Shown: positions 1 through 11,990, counted from the first letter of the stretch. The stretch: DNA of 64,000 bases from Protula sp. h YS-2021 (GCA_949752745.1 OX457029.1:44440500-44504499), one strand, 5' to 3'. Numbers and translations are program-made. Notes: generated from the letters alone by a model not told the origin.

Positions 1-61
1 GGAAGACTGCGACCTCCGATTTCTTCATTTCAAAAGTGAAGACCCATGGCTACCGAATAAA
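1..61 (+). CDS. mrpl39: mrpl39 internal exon (cut by window start)
   Basis: Reads CDLRFLHFKSEDPWLPNK up to a GTAAGA donor at 62, phase 0. It corresponds to the vertebrate stretch that ends in VNK just before AYWRSC. Its beginning lies outside the window. Confidence 0.85.
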
Positions 62-3000
62 GTAAGACAGAGTACAACTCGTAAAAAATACAGAGCCATT
101 GGGACTACTCAGATTCGTTTAAATAAACCGTATTTAGTTTTAAAAAACACACACATATACTGCAACATTGTTATAACGACATGGCTGAAACCGAAAAAAA
201 TATGTCGGTATATGGATCCAAATAATCATGTTTTTAAAAGCTGCATTTCGTTATATGTGATGTCGTTATAGAGACGTTCCACTGTATGTAATTGTTTTCA
301 CAGTATTACTTCTGATAGCCTATAATTCGGTTTGAATGTATGCGGATATCTATTGTATTTGTTGGTTAAAAGAATGGACATTCGCAAGGCGTAACTTTCT
401 TGAGGACATCGAATATGTTTCAGTGTAGTGTTCAGCCAGATGTGGGAAAGGGGAAAAATAATGCATTGAAACCAGTGCATAAACAAAAAAAAAACATAAA
501 TGTAATTGCGTCCGTGTTTGTATATTTTTGTGCGTATGCATAACTAACAACAACAGAATAAGCGAAGTTGTTCTTTTTACACCAGCCGACTTCACTGGGC
601 ATCACTAGGGATACCTGTCATCGCTTTGCACGTTTGGAACTACTTTTAGAAACCCCTAATAGAAGGGCGCGAATGGTCCACTTATAAGTTCGCGGCTGGT
701 TGTTCCCAGATAAACCCCTTTGTATTGCTTCAAGATAACTGAAAAAATATTTAATAAATAAAGTGTTGCCACTGGAGGTTTTGGGAGTATTCATGAATTC
801 TATGTTTCAGGCGTTTTGGCGATCGTGTTCATTTATATTGGGGTACATATTAGAAACTGCTTTTAAAGAAGAATTTAACGTAGAACTGTGCAGCTTTCCA
901 AGTCCTAGTGGTAAGCGACAAAATTAATAAACATATTCGTCAAATAGTTGTTCGTTGAATAATTTAGCATAAGAACAGTTCTGCAAAATGCCACATTTTT
1001 TTACTTTTGGTGATGGGCTATCAGGAGCGTGCGTTTTATAAAAAAAAAAGCCAAGGTAAAACAAAAACAAAAAACTGATGTTGGAAGAATGGATATGGTC
1101 ATGGGCGTTGGATGCTCGCCGCCATTATGCCTACATAACCTGATCAACAGAATTTGAAATGGAATGAATCAGATCTTGTAAAGTGAGTGATCTGTGATAT
1201 AAAAGGCACTCCATCCTCTGGAGTTTAATATGTTTTCTAACATTGTGAAGATTTTACAGCAAAGCTTTGTGCTTGATTTTAACATAAATATGATCCCATT
1301 ACTACGCGTGCGGCTAGTTTGTGATACTACGACTTGTGAGATTAATTTGTTAAGGGTACTCCTTTGTGGTTCGTTTGTGATACGGTGGCCTGTGAGGCCT
1401 GTGTTGTGAGATCAGTTTATGATGATGGTTATTCACGATACGATGGCCTTTGTTTTTTATTTATGATACGGGAATGCGTGAGATAAACTTGTATTACGGA
1501 GCCGTTTAAGGCAAGTGTGTGATACAGGAGCCACTATAACGGCATAGCTAGGACCGAGATATTATATCGCCATATCCAACTGATAATTTTAAACAGCCAA
1601 GTGCTTCACTGGGACCATGTCGATGCAACGTGTTTGTGTGATATGGTTGCTCCATGAGGTTTAATTACCTGAATGCCATACTTGCAGTAAAAAGTGGCAG
1701 TTTCATCTATGACGCCAGACTGGATTTAGAAGACTGGGAACCTACAAATGTAAGATCAATCGCATGTCTGTAAGGCAGTATGTTACTTGACTTGGGCAAA
1801 TTGGAACGAGTTTGAAGGGGGGCGTATACTGTTTATCCTTGACAGTTTACTAAACTTTTCAGTGATGCCTTTCGTGTTATTTATTTGTGAATAAACAAGT
1901 AGAACTTGAATTGTTTTAAATGTAGTAGAAAAGATTCCGTATGGAAGCAACATGGGTCGTTGTCCAAGATCTGTGTGTGACGTCACAGAGGAAACCATTC
2001 ATACGTCAGAACCGTGAATCGGTGACCATGTGTTCTGCTGATAACAGAGCGGTTTATGCTTTCAGGTAGAATTACAGTGCTTATCCAGGTTGGGTGGTAA
2101 GCTTGCGTATCAAGATTTGAAATTTGAAAGACTGGAGATTGACGCTTCCTTGGCTAAACAGATGTTCGAAGATAACAGGTTTTGAACTGTTTTTAATTTG
2201 CATATGTGTTCTGTAGTTGAGAAGGGGGCATGTGCTCGTTGCTTTGCATGGATTTCGATTTGGTCAACGAGTTAGGATGTGAAGAGCTCACTGCAGTGCA
2301 GGCTGAATGTTTATAATTACCGTTCTCACCCGTTTTCAAAATGCAGCGTTCTACTTGACGCAGACCTTTCACAATCCAGCGCCATTTCTCGCGTCCAGAT
2401 GTTCGCATAGCTCTCAGATTTCTGAGTGCTTGTATACATTTTGTCATGTGTTACCATATTATAACTCGGCGATGCGACGAAGGCTGTGAATCAAGTTTCA
2501 GTAAATGATTCGTCCCCAGAACTGACTAAACAAACTAGAATCATGCACTGAAGAGCTAGACACTAGAGTCGTCTCTTGATTTGCTATAAAAAACTGCCGT
2601 TTCTATACAAACTAAAATCGTACATTGCATGACTATAATTGTAAAAGTAATATGGTGAAGTGCCATACAAACCGGAATAATACATTGAGTTGCTATAAAA
2701 ATTGGAATTATACGCTGAATTGATATGCCAACGATAATCTGACATTGAATGCGCACCCGAATTTTATTCAGTCATTTTAGTTATTTATTTATTTGCTTGT
2801 TTGTGTGCAGGTATAAATCTGCGCAGATTCCAAGTATCGCCGCCCAGTCGGAGGACGGTTCATCGGTTGTCGTGTATCGATTAGGAGACCATGTGGACAT
2901 AACGCGCGGCCCTTTGATGTCTTCCACTGATCAGCTCTCCAGATACACTGTCACCGCTGTAAGTTACATCATTTCCGGTTGGAGTGAAGGATGAGCGCAT

Positions 3001-4748
3001 TCGCTGGGAATATGAGAAGAGAAAATTGAAACCTTTGTAGCAACTGACATGTTTAACTAAGAAAGCCGCATGAGGAACCTAAATACAAAATCTAAACTGA
3101 AACTGTAAATAGAGATTTACACAATGAACAAATTGTTGGTTTTATTCCTGTTCTCACTATAACGTGAAAACGTCTTTGCGTGCTTTCTAAACGCTTAATC
3201 TGTTGTGGTATGCTGTTCATGTGTATATTTTATCTGAGTGTGACTGTCTTAGCTTGTATTCAGCACAAAATTTGCAGAAAACTTAACATGATATCTTGCT
3301 TTTCCAGTTGCATGCAATAAATAGTGGGGATTTTGGAGAGTTAACAAGAGTGCAAGGTTTAGCCATGCCAAAACAAATAGAGGTGAGTGTGTCGTTTATT
3401 CGAAATTTATTTGTAAGTTGTTGTCCGTACGTACATCTGTCTGTGTGTGAAATTTGTGTAGTTTTGATTTTATTCAACTACTTTTATTGAAGCATTTAAA
3501 TCTGGTTTTGAGTATTTGCACATGTGATTTGATGTGCTATCGATAAATTAAGCTGTTAATTACTTTTTATACCCCCGCCGCCGCGAAGCGCGAATCGGGG
3601 TACTATTGAGTTCGGGTCTGTCCGCCCGCCTGTCAACATTTCGGATATGATGTCTTTTGTGCGATAGATCCCAGAAACTACTCAAGGGTTCCATTTAAAC
3701 TTTGCATGAGGAAAGAATGTGGGTTGTAATTGTGCACCTGGGTATAAGTATAGGCCGGCCGCCGAAAAATGTGTCCTAGGGATTTTGTTTATAATCCATA
3801 TATCTTGGGCCGTCAATATCTGGATAGAATGTCTCTTGTGCGATTGATCTCAAAGATCACCCGAGGGATTCCATTTAAACCTTGCGTAGGGAAAGAGTAC
3901 AGGGTGTAGTTGTGCACCTGGGTATAGGTTTTGCCGGCGGCCAAAAAATGTATTCCAGGGACTTCCTGGTGTGGCACGCCTGCGGGGGACTTAGTGACTT
4001 TCACTGACCTTGTTCCGTTTGTAGTAACACATTTGAACAGTCGTAACATGGCAGTTGTTGCATGGAATGTGTTTATTAGCTGCCATGCTGGTTATGGCTT
4101 TTAAAAAACGCAACTTTTTTGCTTCTCATTGTGCTTAAAACGCAACTATTTATGATTCATTATTTTCATATACACAGCTCTACTTTTAAGTGGGGGCGGG
4201 AGGAGGGGTCGGGTAATTTGTAAGATGTTTTAACAAAAGCCTGGGCTTTTATGCAAAAAAAAAATATAGCAATAAAATTTTCAATTCTGTATCATAACAG
4301 AGTTCACAGTTTTTACGCTTACATTTGTTTATTCTTCCCGAATCTGTTCACAGGTTCATTACTGGACATATGAATACCTTGGAGAAAGAGCGGCGAAGCT
4401 GGTAAGTCTTAGCAGAGGTGTGTTTCTCATATATTGTACAGTGGTAATAAATAAGTAGTTATATATGTAGCTAAATTGGGTATCGGGTAACTGAATTTAA
4501 TCGATATCCAATGTAGTAAATCCTGCCGCTGTGGCCATTTAACTATCACATCGTAACAAAGTAAATTCAAATGTTCGTGGTGTTTACAGGGAAAGAGTTG
4601 AATTTGTTTGTTCAGAATTTAAATGACAAATTATTGTTGACGATTAATGAGTTCGATATGACTTTGTTTAAGAATTCAGCGAAAGCTCCGGCTTTACACT
4701 GAGGAAGCGCGTCAGCAGAGAGGAAACTTGGAAACTTTTAAACATTAG
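1..4748 (+). CDS. mrpl39: mitochondrial ribosomal protein L39 (3' part), eight spliced exons
   Basis: Structural protein of the mitochondrial large ribosomal subunit, related to the N-terminal region of threonyl-tRNA synthetase. Coding join: 1-61, 811-910, 1688-1749, 2066-2178, 2811-2958, 3308-3382, 4354-4401, 4680-4748. Every junction has GT..AG and a consistent phase, giving 224 residues plus TAG. Family hallmarks in order, compared with vertebrate L39 as I know it: FLHFK ending in NK; AFWRSC with a following ETAFKEEF; SGSFIYD with DWEPT; YQDLKFERLEI; YRLGDHVDITRGP; RVQGLAMP; LGERAAKL. The start codon and mitochondrial targeting part lie before the window. The first base belongs to a codon begun outside. 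It is followed by 5.7 kb of repeats before the next gene on the same strand. Confidence 0.93.
811..910 (+). CDS. mrpl39: mrpl39 exon
   Basis: Acceptor ttcag and donor GTAAGC at 911. Translation begins AFWRSCSF and contains ETAFKEEFNVEL, matching the family motif around AYWRSC. It enters in phase 0 and leaves one base (G). Confidence 0.9.
1688..1749 (+). CDS. mrpl39: mrpl39 exon (62 nt)
   Basis: Acceptor cttgcag and donor GTAAGA at 1750. It completes a Val codon with the preceding G, then reads KSGSFIYDARLDLEDWEPTN. This corresponds to the SGAFCYD...W.PT block of vertebrate L39. Confidence 0.9.
2066..2178 (+). CDS. mrpl39: mrpl39 exon
   Basis: Acceptor gctttcag at 2064-2065 and donor GTTTTG at 2179. 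Translation runs ELQCLSRLGGKLAYQDL and then KFERLEIDAS, matching the family block LRS.T....L..QDLPFE.LE. An acceptor at 2088 is in frame but would drop conserved residues, so the upstream one was chosen. It leaves two bases (AG). Confidence 0.9.
2811..2958 (+). CDS. mrpl39: mrpl39 exon with GDHVDI motif
   Basis: Follows a TTTGTGTGCAG acceptor and ends at GTAAGT (2959). The first G completes an Arg codon. It contains VVYRLGDHVDITRGPL, the motif shared by L39 and threonyl-tRNA synthetase-like domains, then RYTVTA in phase 0. Confidence 0.95.
3308..3382 (+). CDS. mrpl39: mrpl39 exon (25 codons)
   Basis: Acceptor ttttccag and donor GTGAGT at 3383, phase 0 on both sides. It reads LHAINSGDF...RVQGLAMPKQIE, aligned with the vertebrate RRFQGVSLP block. 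Confidence 0.93.
3571..3996 (+). repeat. intronic repeat element with C-run/G-run ends and two tandem monomers
   Basis: Lies inside the mrpl39 intron 3383-4353. The left end is a hairpin-like ACCCCCGCC...GGGGT followed by CTGTCCGCCCGCC. The right end is TGCGGGGGACTTAGT. Two internal units of about 178 bp begin near 3637 and 3813; each carries a CTTTTG/CTCTTGTGCGAT start, a CCATTTAAAC block and TTGTGCACCTGGGTATA. It shares its layout and right end with the element at 49905-50391. Confidence 0.75.
4354..4401 (+). CDS. mrpl39: mrpl39 exon (16 codons)
   Basis: Acceptor tctgttcacag and donor GTAAGT at 4402. It reads VHYWTYEYLGERAAKL, the counterpart of the vertebrate HFTIWDKLLERSRK block. Confidence 0.92.
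4680..4748 (+). CDS. mrpl39: mrpl39 terminal exon
   Basis: Acceptor ttcag at 4675-4679, phase 0, then 22 codons (RKLRLYTEEARQQ...) ending in TAG at 4746-4748. The C-terminal tail is variable in this family, so support comes from splice phase, position and the hydrophilic helix-like composition. Confidence 0.75.
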   Translation, partial: RKLRLYTEEARQQRGNLETFKH

Positions 4749-5087
4749 GCCTACAAATTCACAAACCATACTGGCTTCAAGAACGTGGGTTGGCAAAGGC
4801 GAAAGTCGAAGCCTTGATACAAAACGGCAGCTCGTCAGAACCTGCTTGAGCCGAATATTTGAACTGAATAATGTAGTAGAAAGTGTGCTGTCACTTCATA
4901 CTGTTTCAGAAGTGCGCAAAGGTGCCTAAATGCTGTTTAAATGAGGGCAGGGTTGTCCGAAGGACTGTGCACCCTTGCTCTGTTGCATAAACAAGACGAA
5001 AATTGAGTGACTTTGAAACTGCAAATTGTTAAATGTTAGCAAGAAAAATTTCAAGTATTCAAAGTTGACATAAGAATGTTCTTCGGA

Positions 5088-5093
5088 AATAAA
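5088..5093 (+). terminator. candidate poly(A) signal of mrpl39
   Basis: AATAAA 340 bp after the stop codon, with no better signal between. The actual cleavage site is not visible from sequence. Confidence 0.5.
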
Positions 5094-5194
5094 AACGGCA
5101 GGTTAGCGAAAAAGTTGCTTTATTTTTACAGTCGTTAAAAGTATGTGCGTATGTACGCTTTTAAGTTGAATATTTAGACCCCAACCTTATCTAT

Positions 5195-6226
5195 AGGGGG
5201 GGGGGGGGGATCTATAGGATTGCCCTCGGTCCGTCCGTCCGTGTTTCACAATTTGGATGCTGTTTTGTTTCCACGCAAGTACTCCGAAACTATTTACCCT
5301 AGGCATATGCTACCTTGCACAGTGAATATGTATATATTGAAGTTGTGCAACGTCGTGCTATTTTCAAATCGGTAAAAAATTGCAAATTCTTTAGATAACT
5401 GTAATGTAAAACTTAGGTAGTTTCCACGCGAGTTCTCCGAAACTGTTAATCCTAGGCATATGCTACCTTGCACAGTGAAAAAATATATATATTGAAGTTG
5501 TGCAACGTCGTGTTGTTTTTCAAATCGGCCAAAAATTTCCAAAATGGCGAGTTGTCAAAAACAGATTTTTTAGATAGGTGCAATGTAAGACTTGGGTGCT
5601 TTCCACGCGAGTTCTCCGAAACTATTTACCCTAGGCATATGCTACCTTGCACAGTAAAAATATATATATTGAAGTTTTACAACGTCGTGTTATTTTTAAA
5701 ATCGGTAAAAAATTGCCAAAATGGCGACTTGTCAAAAATTACCAATTTATAAGATCACTCTAATGTAAGAGTTAGGTGGTTTCCACGCAAGTTCTCCGAA
5801 ACTATTTACCCTAGGCATATGCTACATTGTACAGTGAATATATATATATATATATATTGAAGTATTGCAACGTTGTGGTATTTTTCAAATCGGTAAAAAA
5901 TTGTCAGAATGGCGACTTGTCAAAAATTGCCAATTTATTAGATAACTCTAATGTAAAAGGTGGTTTCCACGGGAGTTCTCCGAAACTATTTATCCTAGGC
6001 ATATACTACCTTGTACAGTGAATATATATATATATGTTGAAGTTGTGCAACGTCGTGTTATTTTTCAAATCGGCCAAAAATTTCCAAAATGGAGACTTGT
6101 CAAAAATTGTGATTTTTGGAATATCCGCAATGTAAGACTTGGGTGCTTTCCACGCGAGTTCTCCGAAACTATTTATGCTGGGCATATGCTACCTTGTACA
6201 GTGAATATATATCTATTGAAGTTGTT
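5195..6226 (+). repeat. six-copy tandem array, ~180-bp monomer
   Basis: Starts with a G run and GTCCGTCCGTCCGT. Six units have CCACGC-like landmarks at 5271, 5424, 5603, 5783, 5967 and 6150, spaced 153-184 bp. Each unit carries TTCTCCGAAACTATT, CATATGCTACCTTG, a TATATA tract and TGAAGTTGTGCAACGTCG. Reading frames across it (for example 5468-5752) are consequences of the repeat and not genes. Confidence 0.9.
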
Positions 6227-7110
6227 GCTTGGTAGGTCCGAAAGATTCAGTCGAATTTTGTCGCGAGTGGAATGAACGAGTGCGGCGTCTGACGTCAAGT
6301 GAAATATGTACATATTTTGAGCAATGTCTTGTGTGCAAAATATCTCGATAACGGGAAGTCATATGGACTTTAAATTTTATTTGAATATTCTTTGGGTCAG
6401 TTGGACGGTTTTGTTTGTGAATTTTTGACAGGTGTAGCTAAATTAAGAAATGTGTATGACGTCTTTACTTTCAAAGTTCAAAGTTTGTTGATATATTGCT
6501 TGGAACATCGGAAATATTCGCTCAAATTTATCGCAAGTAGAATGAACTAGTGCGGCGTATAACGTCATCAAGTAAAATATGCATATACTTTGAATAATGT
6601 CTCGTGTGTAAAATATCTCGATAACGGAAAATCTTGTTGACTTCAAATTTTATATGGGTATTTCTTGGGTCATGCGCACAACTGTGTTAACCTTTGACGG
6701 ATGTGGCGAAATTACGAAAGGCGTTTAATGTCATTACGTTAAAATCTTGTATGTAAGATTTCTCAACATCGGAAAAAGTTGAAACTTAGTGGGATTTTTG
6801 CTTGGTAGGTCCGAAAGACTCTGTCAAATTGTGTCGCGAGCGGAACGAACGAAAACGACACATGGCATCATCACGTAAAATATACATATAATTGGAATAA
6901 AATGTGTATTCCGTAGGTCAATCGGACGGCTGTTTCAACTTTTGATACGCGTAGTGAAATTAAGAAATTACGTACCAATTTATCTGTCATTAAGCAAAAT
7001 ATCTCGATTACAGAAGGTCATATCGACTTCAAACTTGGTGTCGTTATTTCTTGGATAAATTGTGCGGCTTTGCAAAACATTAAACTGGTATAGAAAATTA
7101 AGAAAGGTGT
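6227..7110 (+). repeat. three-copy tandem array, ~280-bp monomer
   Basis: Three diverged units start near 6233, 6498 and 6790 with TTGCTTGGTAGGTCCGAAAG or a variant. They share CGAGTGGAATGAACGAGTGC, AAATATCTCGATAACGG and ATTTCTTGGGTCA blocks. It follows directly on the 180-bp array and may be part of the same element. Confidence 0.75.
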
Positions 7111-7627
7111 ATGATGTTACCAAAAGCCCCCTCTACGCTGGGCATTTGAGCGTTTTCCAGAAGATTCTCAAGTGTTCCTACATCCTGTAGACTGCTTGAA
7201 AACATTAGCAAGTAAACAACATTACTTATTGACCCCTGGCTATTTCTATGCCCGTTGCATTTTATTGCCTGTAATTGAACTTTTTGTGCGTTTTACCTTC
7301 TACAGCTATTACATTATGTCTAACTGAGTAAGGGATCAGTGTCAGTTGCTGTGCATTTTGAAGTCGTGATAACTCCTACCGAAGTGAGTCATGTGTTGTG
7401 CAGTTAGGAAAAATGCCTTTCTATTGCTTTTCGGCCGATGGAAATGTACGAAGACAAAGTAATATGTCGTGCCTATAACTACTTTCGGGGTACACACCTT
7501 AGGTAAAAGGCTTAGGGTTGCGTTAAGAGTCGTGGCTACATTAAATGGCCAGAGGGGGTGACGGTTAGCAAAACTCACAAAAGGAATCACCAATGAAGTA
7601 GAGAAATGGTGACATAGCGAGCAGCTC
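7111..7627. other. unannotated intergenic stretch
   Basis: No exon, RNA gene or clear repeat recognised. Confidence 0.5.
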
Positions 7628-7925
7628 ACAGACCCGGATAAAAAGGACTGTGATAAAACCTATTTGTAACGATTATCTTTAAAACCCGGATAAAAAGACG
7701 TAAAGAAAAAACTATGCCGTGATCCTTTTCAGATTCGGATAAAAAGACGTAAAACCTGCCTGTATTGACCACCTTTCAGACCCGGAGGGAAATGTAACAT
7801 ACAGTAAAACTGCTGTGGTGACCAGCTTGCAGACCCGGACACAAAAGGCGTACAGTAAAACCTGTTTTAGCGACCACCTTTCAGACTCGGATAAAAAAAT
7901 TTACAGTAAAACCTGTTTTAGTGAT
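7628..7925 (+). repeat. six-copy ~50-bp minisatellite
   Basis: Units start with CAGACCCGGATAAAAAGACG or variants at 7628, 7682, 7731, 7777, 7830 and 7882. The later units contain ACAGTAAAACCTGTTTTAG, which resembles the end of the pogo-like element at 57028. The array may therefore be amplified transposon-end sequence. Confidence 0.8.
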
Positions 7926-9339
7926 ACTATGCAGTTTTGTTTATTTTCGGTTTAGGCAATGAATTATGATTATATTTCCAGAAAAAATCCTTTATTTAAG
8001 TAACAAGAAAAAGGAAATAGTTATTGAGGATTTATTGGTTTAGTCTGGGAGACATTTGTTTATGCTTACAGAAACGAAAAAAAAAAAAAACTAAATGGGT
8101 GTCAATTGAAAGTGTGTAATATAAGCCTCTACTCTTATCTTTTATTTGCCCGTGCCGCTCTAGTCTGGCCTTAATATCTTGAAACTCTGATTAAAAGTTT
8201 TGGTGCCTACCTGGCTATTACGTTTTTTACGATTGGCCTAAAATTGGTGGAAATACAAGCCAAAAACAATTTTCATGAAAATGTTGTCCTTATATTTTAA
8301 TGGAAACATCCTAAAATTTCGATGGAAGGTAGTGGTATATATGTCCTCCTGGCTATTACTTTTTATGCTTCGTGATTCAGAAAAAATGGCCGAAACACCT
8401 GGCTATTACCTTTTTGGCGATTTGCCAAAATTAGCGGATATATTTACGATAAACGACTTTTCCATTAAAATGTAGAATGATGGCAGTCTTTCTGTCTTGA
8501 AGTTTGGGTTACAGGTTATACTTATATGTCTTAAATCCTGACATCAGCATTTGTGAGCTGGGGCATTGTCCATCGTGTATATCTACACCTGTTTGTTTGT
8601 CTGTCAGCACTTGTTGAGGGAACTGCGACTTTTTGTTTTAAATATCAGTGTGCCCTTTTTTTGTTGTATAAATGCTTCTCTTTTGTTGGATTATTTTCAA
8701 ATTTTACAAGAAAGAAAAATATTCACAATAGTTCTCTGCCGTCATCTGGGTCAGTGTTTTGGTTACAACACAAGAAAAATTGAGAAAGCAATTAAGTAAC
8801 CATGCAGCTCTTTGGTCCTAGTGAAAATTAAATCAGAAAAATTGCATTTCCCATAATTACTATTTAATTACGTATCACACTTTGTAATGCTATTTTATCA
8901 AACAGTTGCTAATTTAATTAAACTACAAAGATATAAAGTAAATTGCCAAATACCAAATTGTACCATGTAAAACGGGTTAAATGATGAGTAAATCTGGGGT
9001 CAGACGCAGTCCTCGCGGTATGGCGATTTCGTTTAAAAAGGAGGAATCTTGCATTCGGTGTACGTTTCCCTCGGATAGGTAGAAACGGAAGGGAATTTAA
9101 AATGAACCCTGCTTTCAAAAATGAAAACGGGCCGACATTTATCTGTTTTTTAAGCAAATAGAGTTAATCTTAATTTTTCTGGCACATAAATCCATCTCTC
9201 TACTTTTTAAATGTACCGTTATTTTATTTCTATGGACAAAAATGATCGTAAACCAGCACTATGTGCTGCCTAACTACCCTTTTTATAATCTCCCTTTTTG
9301 TTATCAACTACTACGAGGTAAGTAATTGCAGTCCGATTC

Positions 9340-9341
<2 letters not shown>
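7926..9341. other. intergenic region with diffuse repeats
   Basis: No gene recognised. CCTGGCTATTAC recurs at about 8208, 8350 and 8400 in a degenerate repeat. A segment at 9010-9110 (TCCTCGCGG followed by ATTTCGTTTAAAAAGG) recurs near 48703. Confidence 0.5.

Positions 9342-9434
<93 letters not shown>
9342..9434. repeat. (TA)n microsatellite
   Basis: About 93 bp of almost uninterrupted TA dinucleotides, next to a large palindrome. Confidence 0.97.
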
Positions 9435-9436
<2 letters not shown>

Positions 9437-9441
9437 TATAT

Positions 9442-9710
9442 ATAACATTTGTCCATATTGACCATATTGAAATACCTGCTGGGGATTAATTTTTGGTGAA
9501 TTTCACATTACAATCTTTAGACCATATTTTCGCTCGGCATATATATATATATGCCGAGCGAAAATATGGTCTAAAGATTGCAATGTTACAATCTTTAGAC
9601 CATATTTTCGCTCGGCATATATGCCGAGCGAAAATATGATCTAAAGATTGTAATGTGAAATTCACCAAAAATTAATCCCCAGCAGGTATTTCAATATGGA
9701 CAAATGTTAT
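9442..9710. mobile_element. large palindromic foldback element
   Basis: The left arm runs from ATAACATTTGTCC and the right arm ends in GGACAAATGTTAT; about 90 bp of each arm pair almost perfectly. The left arm has a 9-bp GACCATATT insertion. The centre holds two head-to-tail copies of a smaller palindrome around GCTCGGCATATATGCCGAGC (centres near 9545 and 9620). It was probably a MITE that inserted at TA and then partly duplicated. Confidence 0.9.
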
Positions 9711-10499
9711 GATTTTAAAAGTTGCCCTATGCAAAATATAAATCAGTTGTTTAACCTCTGTTGGCCTTCATGTTGGGATCAAGGTGAATAATTGGCAATC
9801 CTCGGAAGGTATTATTGTTATGGTAATTTCCGGAATAATTATTCAAAATCGACTTAGAAACTGAAAAGTTGTGCTGCAAACAAAAGCTACATCAGCTTAT
9901 TGACCTTTTGATGTCTTGAGACCGTGACGTTGATGTGAATTTATCAGAAGTCAATCAGCGCTAGATAATTGCACAAGGAATATTTCCTTCTAGTTTCATC
10001 GCAATTGGCCAGGATTGTCAAACAATTTTGCTGCGAACCATGTTAGGGTTACTGCGAACAGATGGGCGGACTGACATGCATTTCAAAGTGTTTCATCACA
10101 TATCCCTCGTCAGTGTCACTTTGGTTTGTGCCTATGAAATATCCTTATATCCTTAAAAAAAAAAAGAAACATGATCTTAGCCCCACTGTATATACGTTTC
10201 GGCACCAGCACTCTGTACAGCAACACTAGTTTTTGCTTTGAGTTTTGCGTCGAACTTGTACGTGATACACCAGAGGTGGGCTGATCATTAACGGATGAAG
10301 AAGAAGAAAATAAATACCTATAGTTTTGGTAATGATACCTGGCAAACAAAAAGTCAACAATGAACCCTTTCACATGGTGCACCACATCGCCATGAAATTA
10401 ATGTTCGTTTGTCATTTTAAAATAAAAATCGGGATGTTATTGTTCGGTTTCTGAGTGGCGATTAGAAAATCATGAACAGCATTTGTTTACAAAAGTGAA
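9711..10499. other. intergenic stretch before the first upstream exon
   Basis: No repeat or gene recognised. If 10500-10634 is a first exon, the promoter lies here, but no convincing TATA box was seen near 10470. Confidence 0.4.
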
Positions 10500-10634
10500 A
10501 TGGAAACACCACGGAAAAGAAAGCGCGAATTTCAAGATGAGAAACAGCCCGTCGGTGACAGATTTTGGTTAAATTCATGTGACAGCGCACAAAAAAGGCA
10601 AAAAATGGTAGCACATGGGGCTGTTACTTGTCAG
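10500..10634 (+). CDS. candidate alternative first coding exon (rhotekin isoform or separate gene)
   Basis: Opens with ATG after an in-frame TGA at 10473 and encodes 45 residues up to a GTGAGG donor at 10635, phase 0. The peptide starts METPRKRKRE and has a second basic cluster QKRQK, like a bipartite nuclear signal. Phase 0 matches the acceptor at 16613. I do not recognise the peptide. It may be an alternative rhotekin N-terminus; mammalian RTKN is known to have alternative first exons. It could equally start an unrelated gene. Confidence 0.55.
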
Positions 10635-10875
10635 GTGAGGCTGTTCACCCTTTGGATTTCAAGTCAGATTAAGAAACATGTACTACTCGTACTTGTAACC
10701 TGAAAAATTGAAAAGGTTTGAAATGACGATCCATTACGGTATTGTTTGTAGAAATGCACAAACCAAAATGTTTGAATTATACAAAAGACCCTAATCCCTC
10801 AATTAGCCTCAGCATATTATGTAAATGATCAAATGGCTTAATATCGCCCACATAAACAAAAAGCAGTTATCCACA

Positions 10876-11990
10876 TAGCTCCGAGCTAGCTCCAAGAAGC
10901 GGTGCGCTAAAAAGTTCCCAGGCACCGCTTCAAAGCCTCGCTATATAACGATAAGCAAATCAACTGCGCTAGCTTTGAGGCACCCCTGTGGCTACTTTGT
11001 GCAAGATTCAACGATCCATATGTTTTTATTGGCTTTTGCTAAAGGCCCTCAAAGTACAACGGTACAAGGGAGAGGAGATAGAATTGGCTAGAGTAGATCG
11101 TAATTGGTGACAACAAAATGCTTAATTCCAACTCCACTAAATAAGCCAGGTGCAAGTTTTGCAACCCTATCGACTTAAATATACACCATTTTGTGATATT
11201 TGACAAAAAATAAATTTGTTTTGAACCACGGAAGATGTTCTTTTTCATTTCACCAATTTCGATCTACTGTAACCATTCTTTCTCCTCCCCCTTGTAATCA
11301 TATACAACTTCTGTGTTACGCTTTCTTTAAAAGAAAATAATACGGAAATAACCCCAATCTCCGGCAATAATTGACATTTGTTTGTATACAGGGAGCATAC
11401 TTTATTACGTGAAACAGTAATAATAATTTTTGCAATTATCCACCAAAAAACTTTTAAATGGATCTTTCAAAAAGAACGTAAAAATAAAAAGTCAAATATT
11501 GTGGGTATATAAAATAAATTTATACCTAACTCTGCATCTATCAACTATTTTAGTATGTATTTTAGAAATAAACTATGACCCCTTTATTTAAATTTTCGGT
11601 CCCTTGACTTTGGTCACGTGATATTTAAAGACAAGAATGTAAACAAACATTTCACAGGTGGGTGCGGAAGCTAACTTTTCTGCACTTTTATGAACAAATA
11701 AAAGATATAAAGCTCACTAAAAACTATGCCTGTTTTACAAAAAGGGCATATTGGGCATGAACTTTCTGTAGATGTTTGAATAATAGGGGCTGGTATGCAG
11801 GATTCGTGCCTCAGAAAATATGAAATTGACCCCTATTAGTGGAGCAATGGAAGGCTTCGTAGCTCTGACGGAGAGATGTACGATGTAATACAAGTCAGAG
11901 CTACTCGGAGCTAGCTCCGAGCCAGCTCTGACTTGTATAACATCGTATATCTCTCTGTCAGACTTTTTAGCGCACCGCTTCTTGGAGCTA
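10876..11990. mobile_element. complete 1115-bp inverted-repeat element with 9-bp target duplication
   Basis: Flanked by exact TTATCCACA copies at 10867-10875 and 11991-11999. Both ends carry TAGCTCCAAGAAGCGGTGCG in inverted orientation (10887-10915 and 11962-11990, 29 bp pairing exactly). The left end has an extra TAGCTCCGAGC in front. No transposase frame is visible, so it is non-autonomous. A 9-bp duplication fits Mutator-like elements, but the family is not proven. It lies in the intron between the two upstream exons. Confidence 0.88.
11865..11961. repeat. 97-bp palindrome inside the 1115-bp element
   Basis: Arms of about 48 bp pair with few mismatches around CGGAGCTAGCTCCG. The hairpin sits directly inside the right inverted repeat. 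Confidence 0.9.

Noticed and set aside
5468..6275. ORFs of 60-95 codons in the 180-bp array
   Set aside because: They repeat with the monomer and contain low-complexity Ile/Tyr runs from TATA tracts.
9261..9461. ORF of alternating Tyr/Ile
   Set aside because: A translation of the (TA)n tract.
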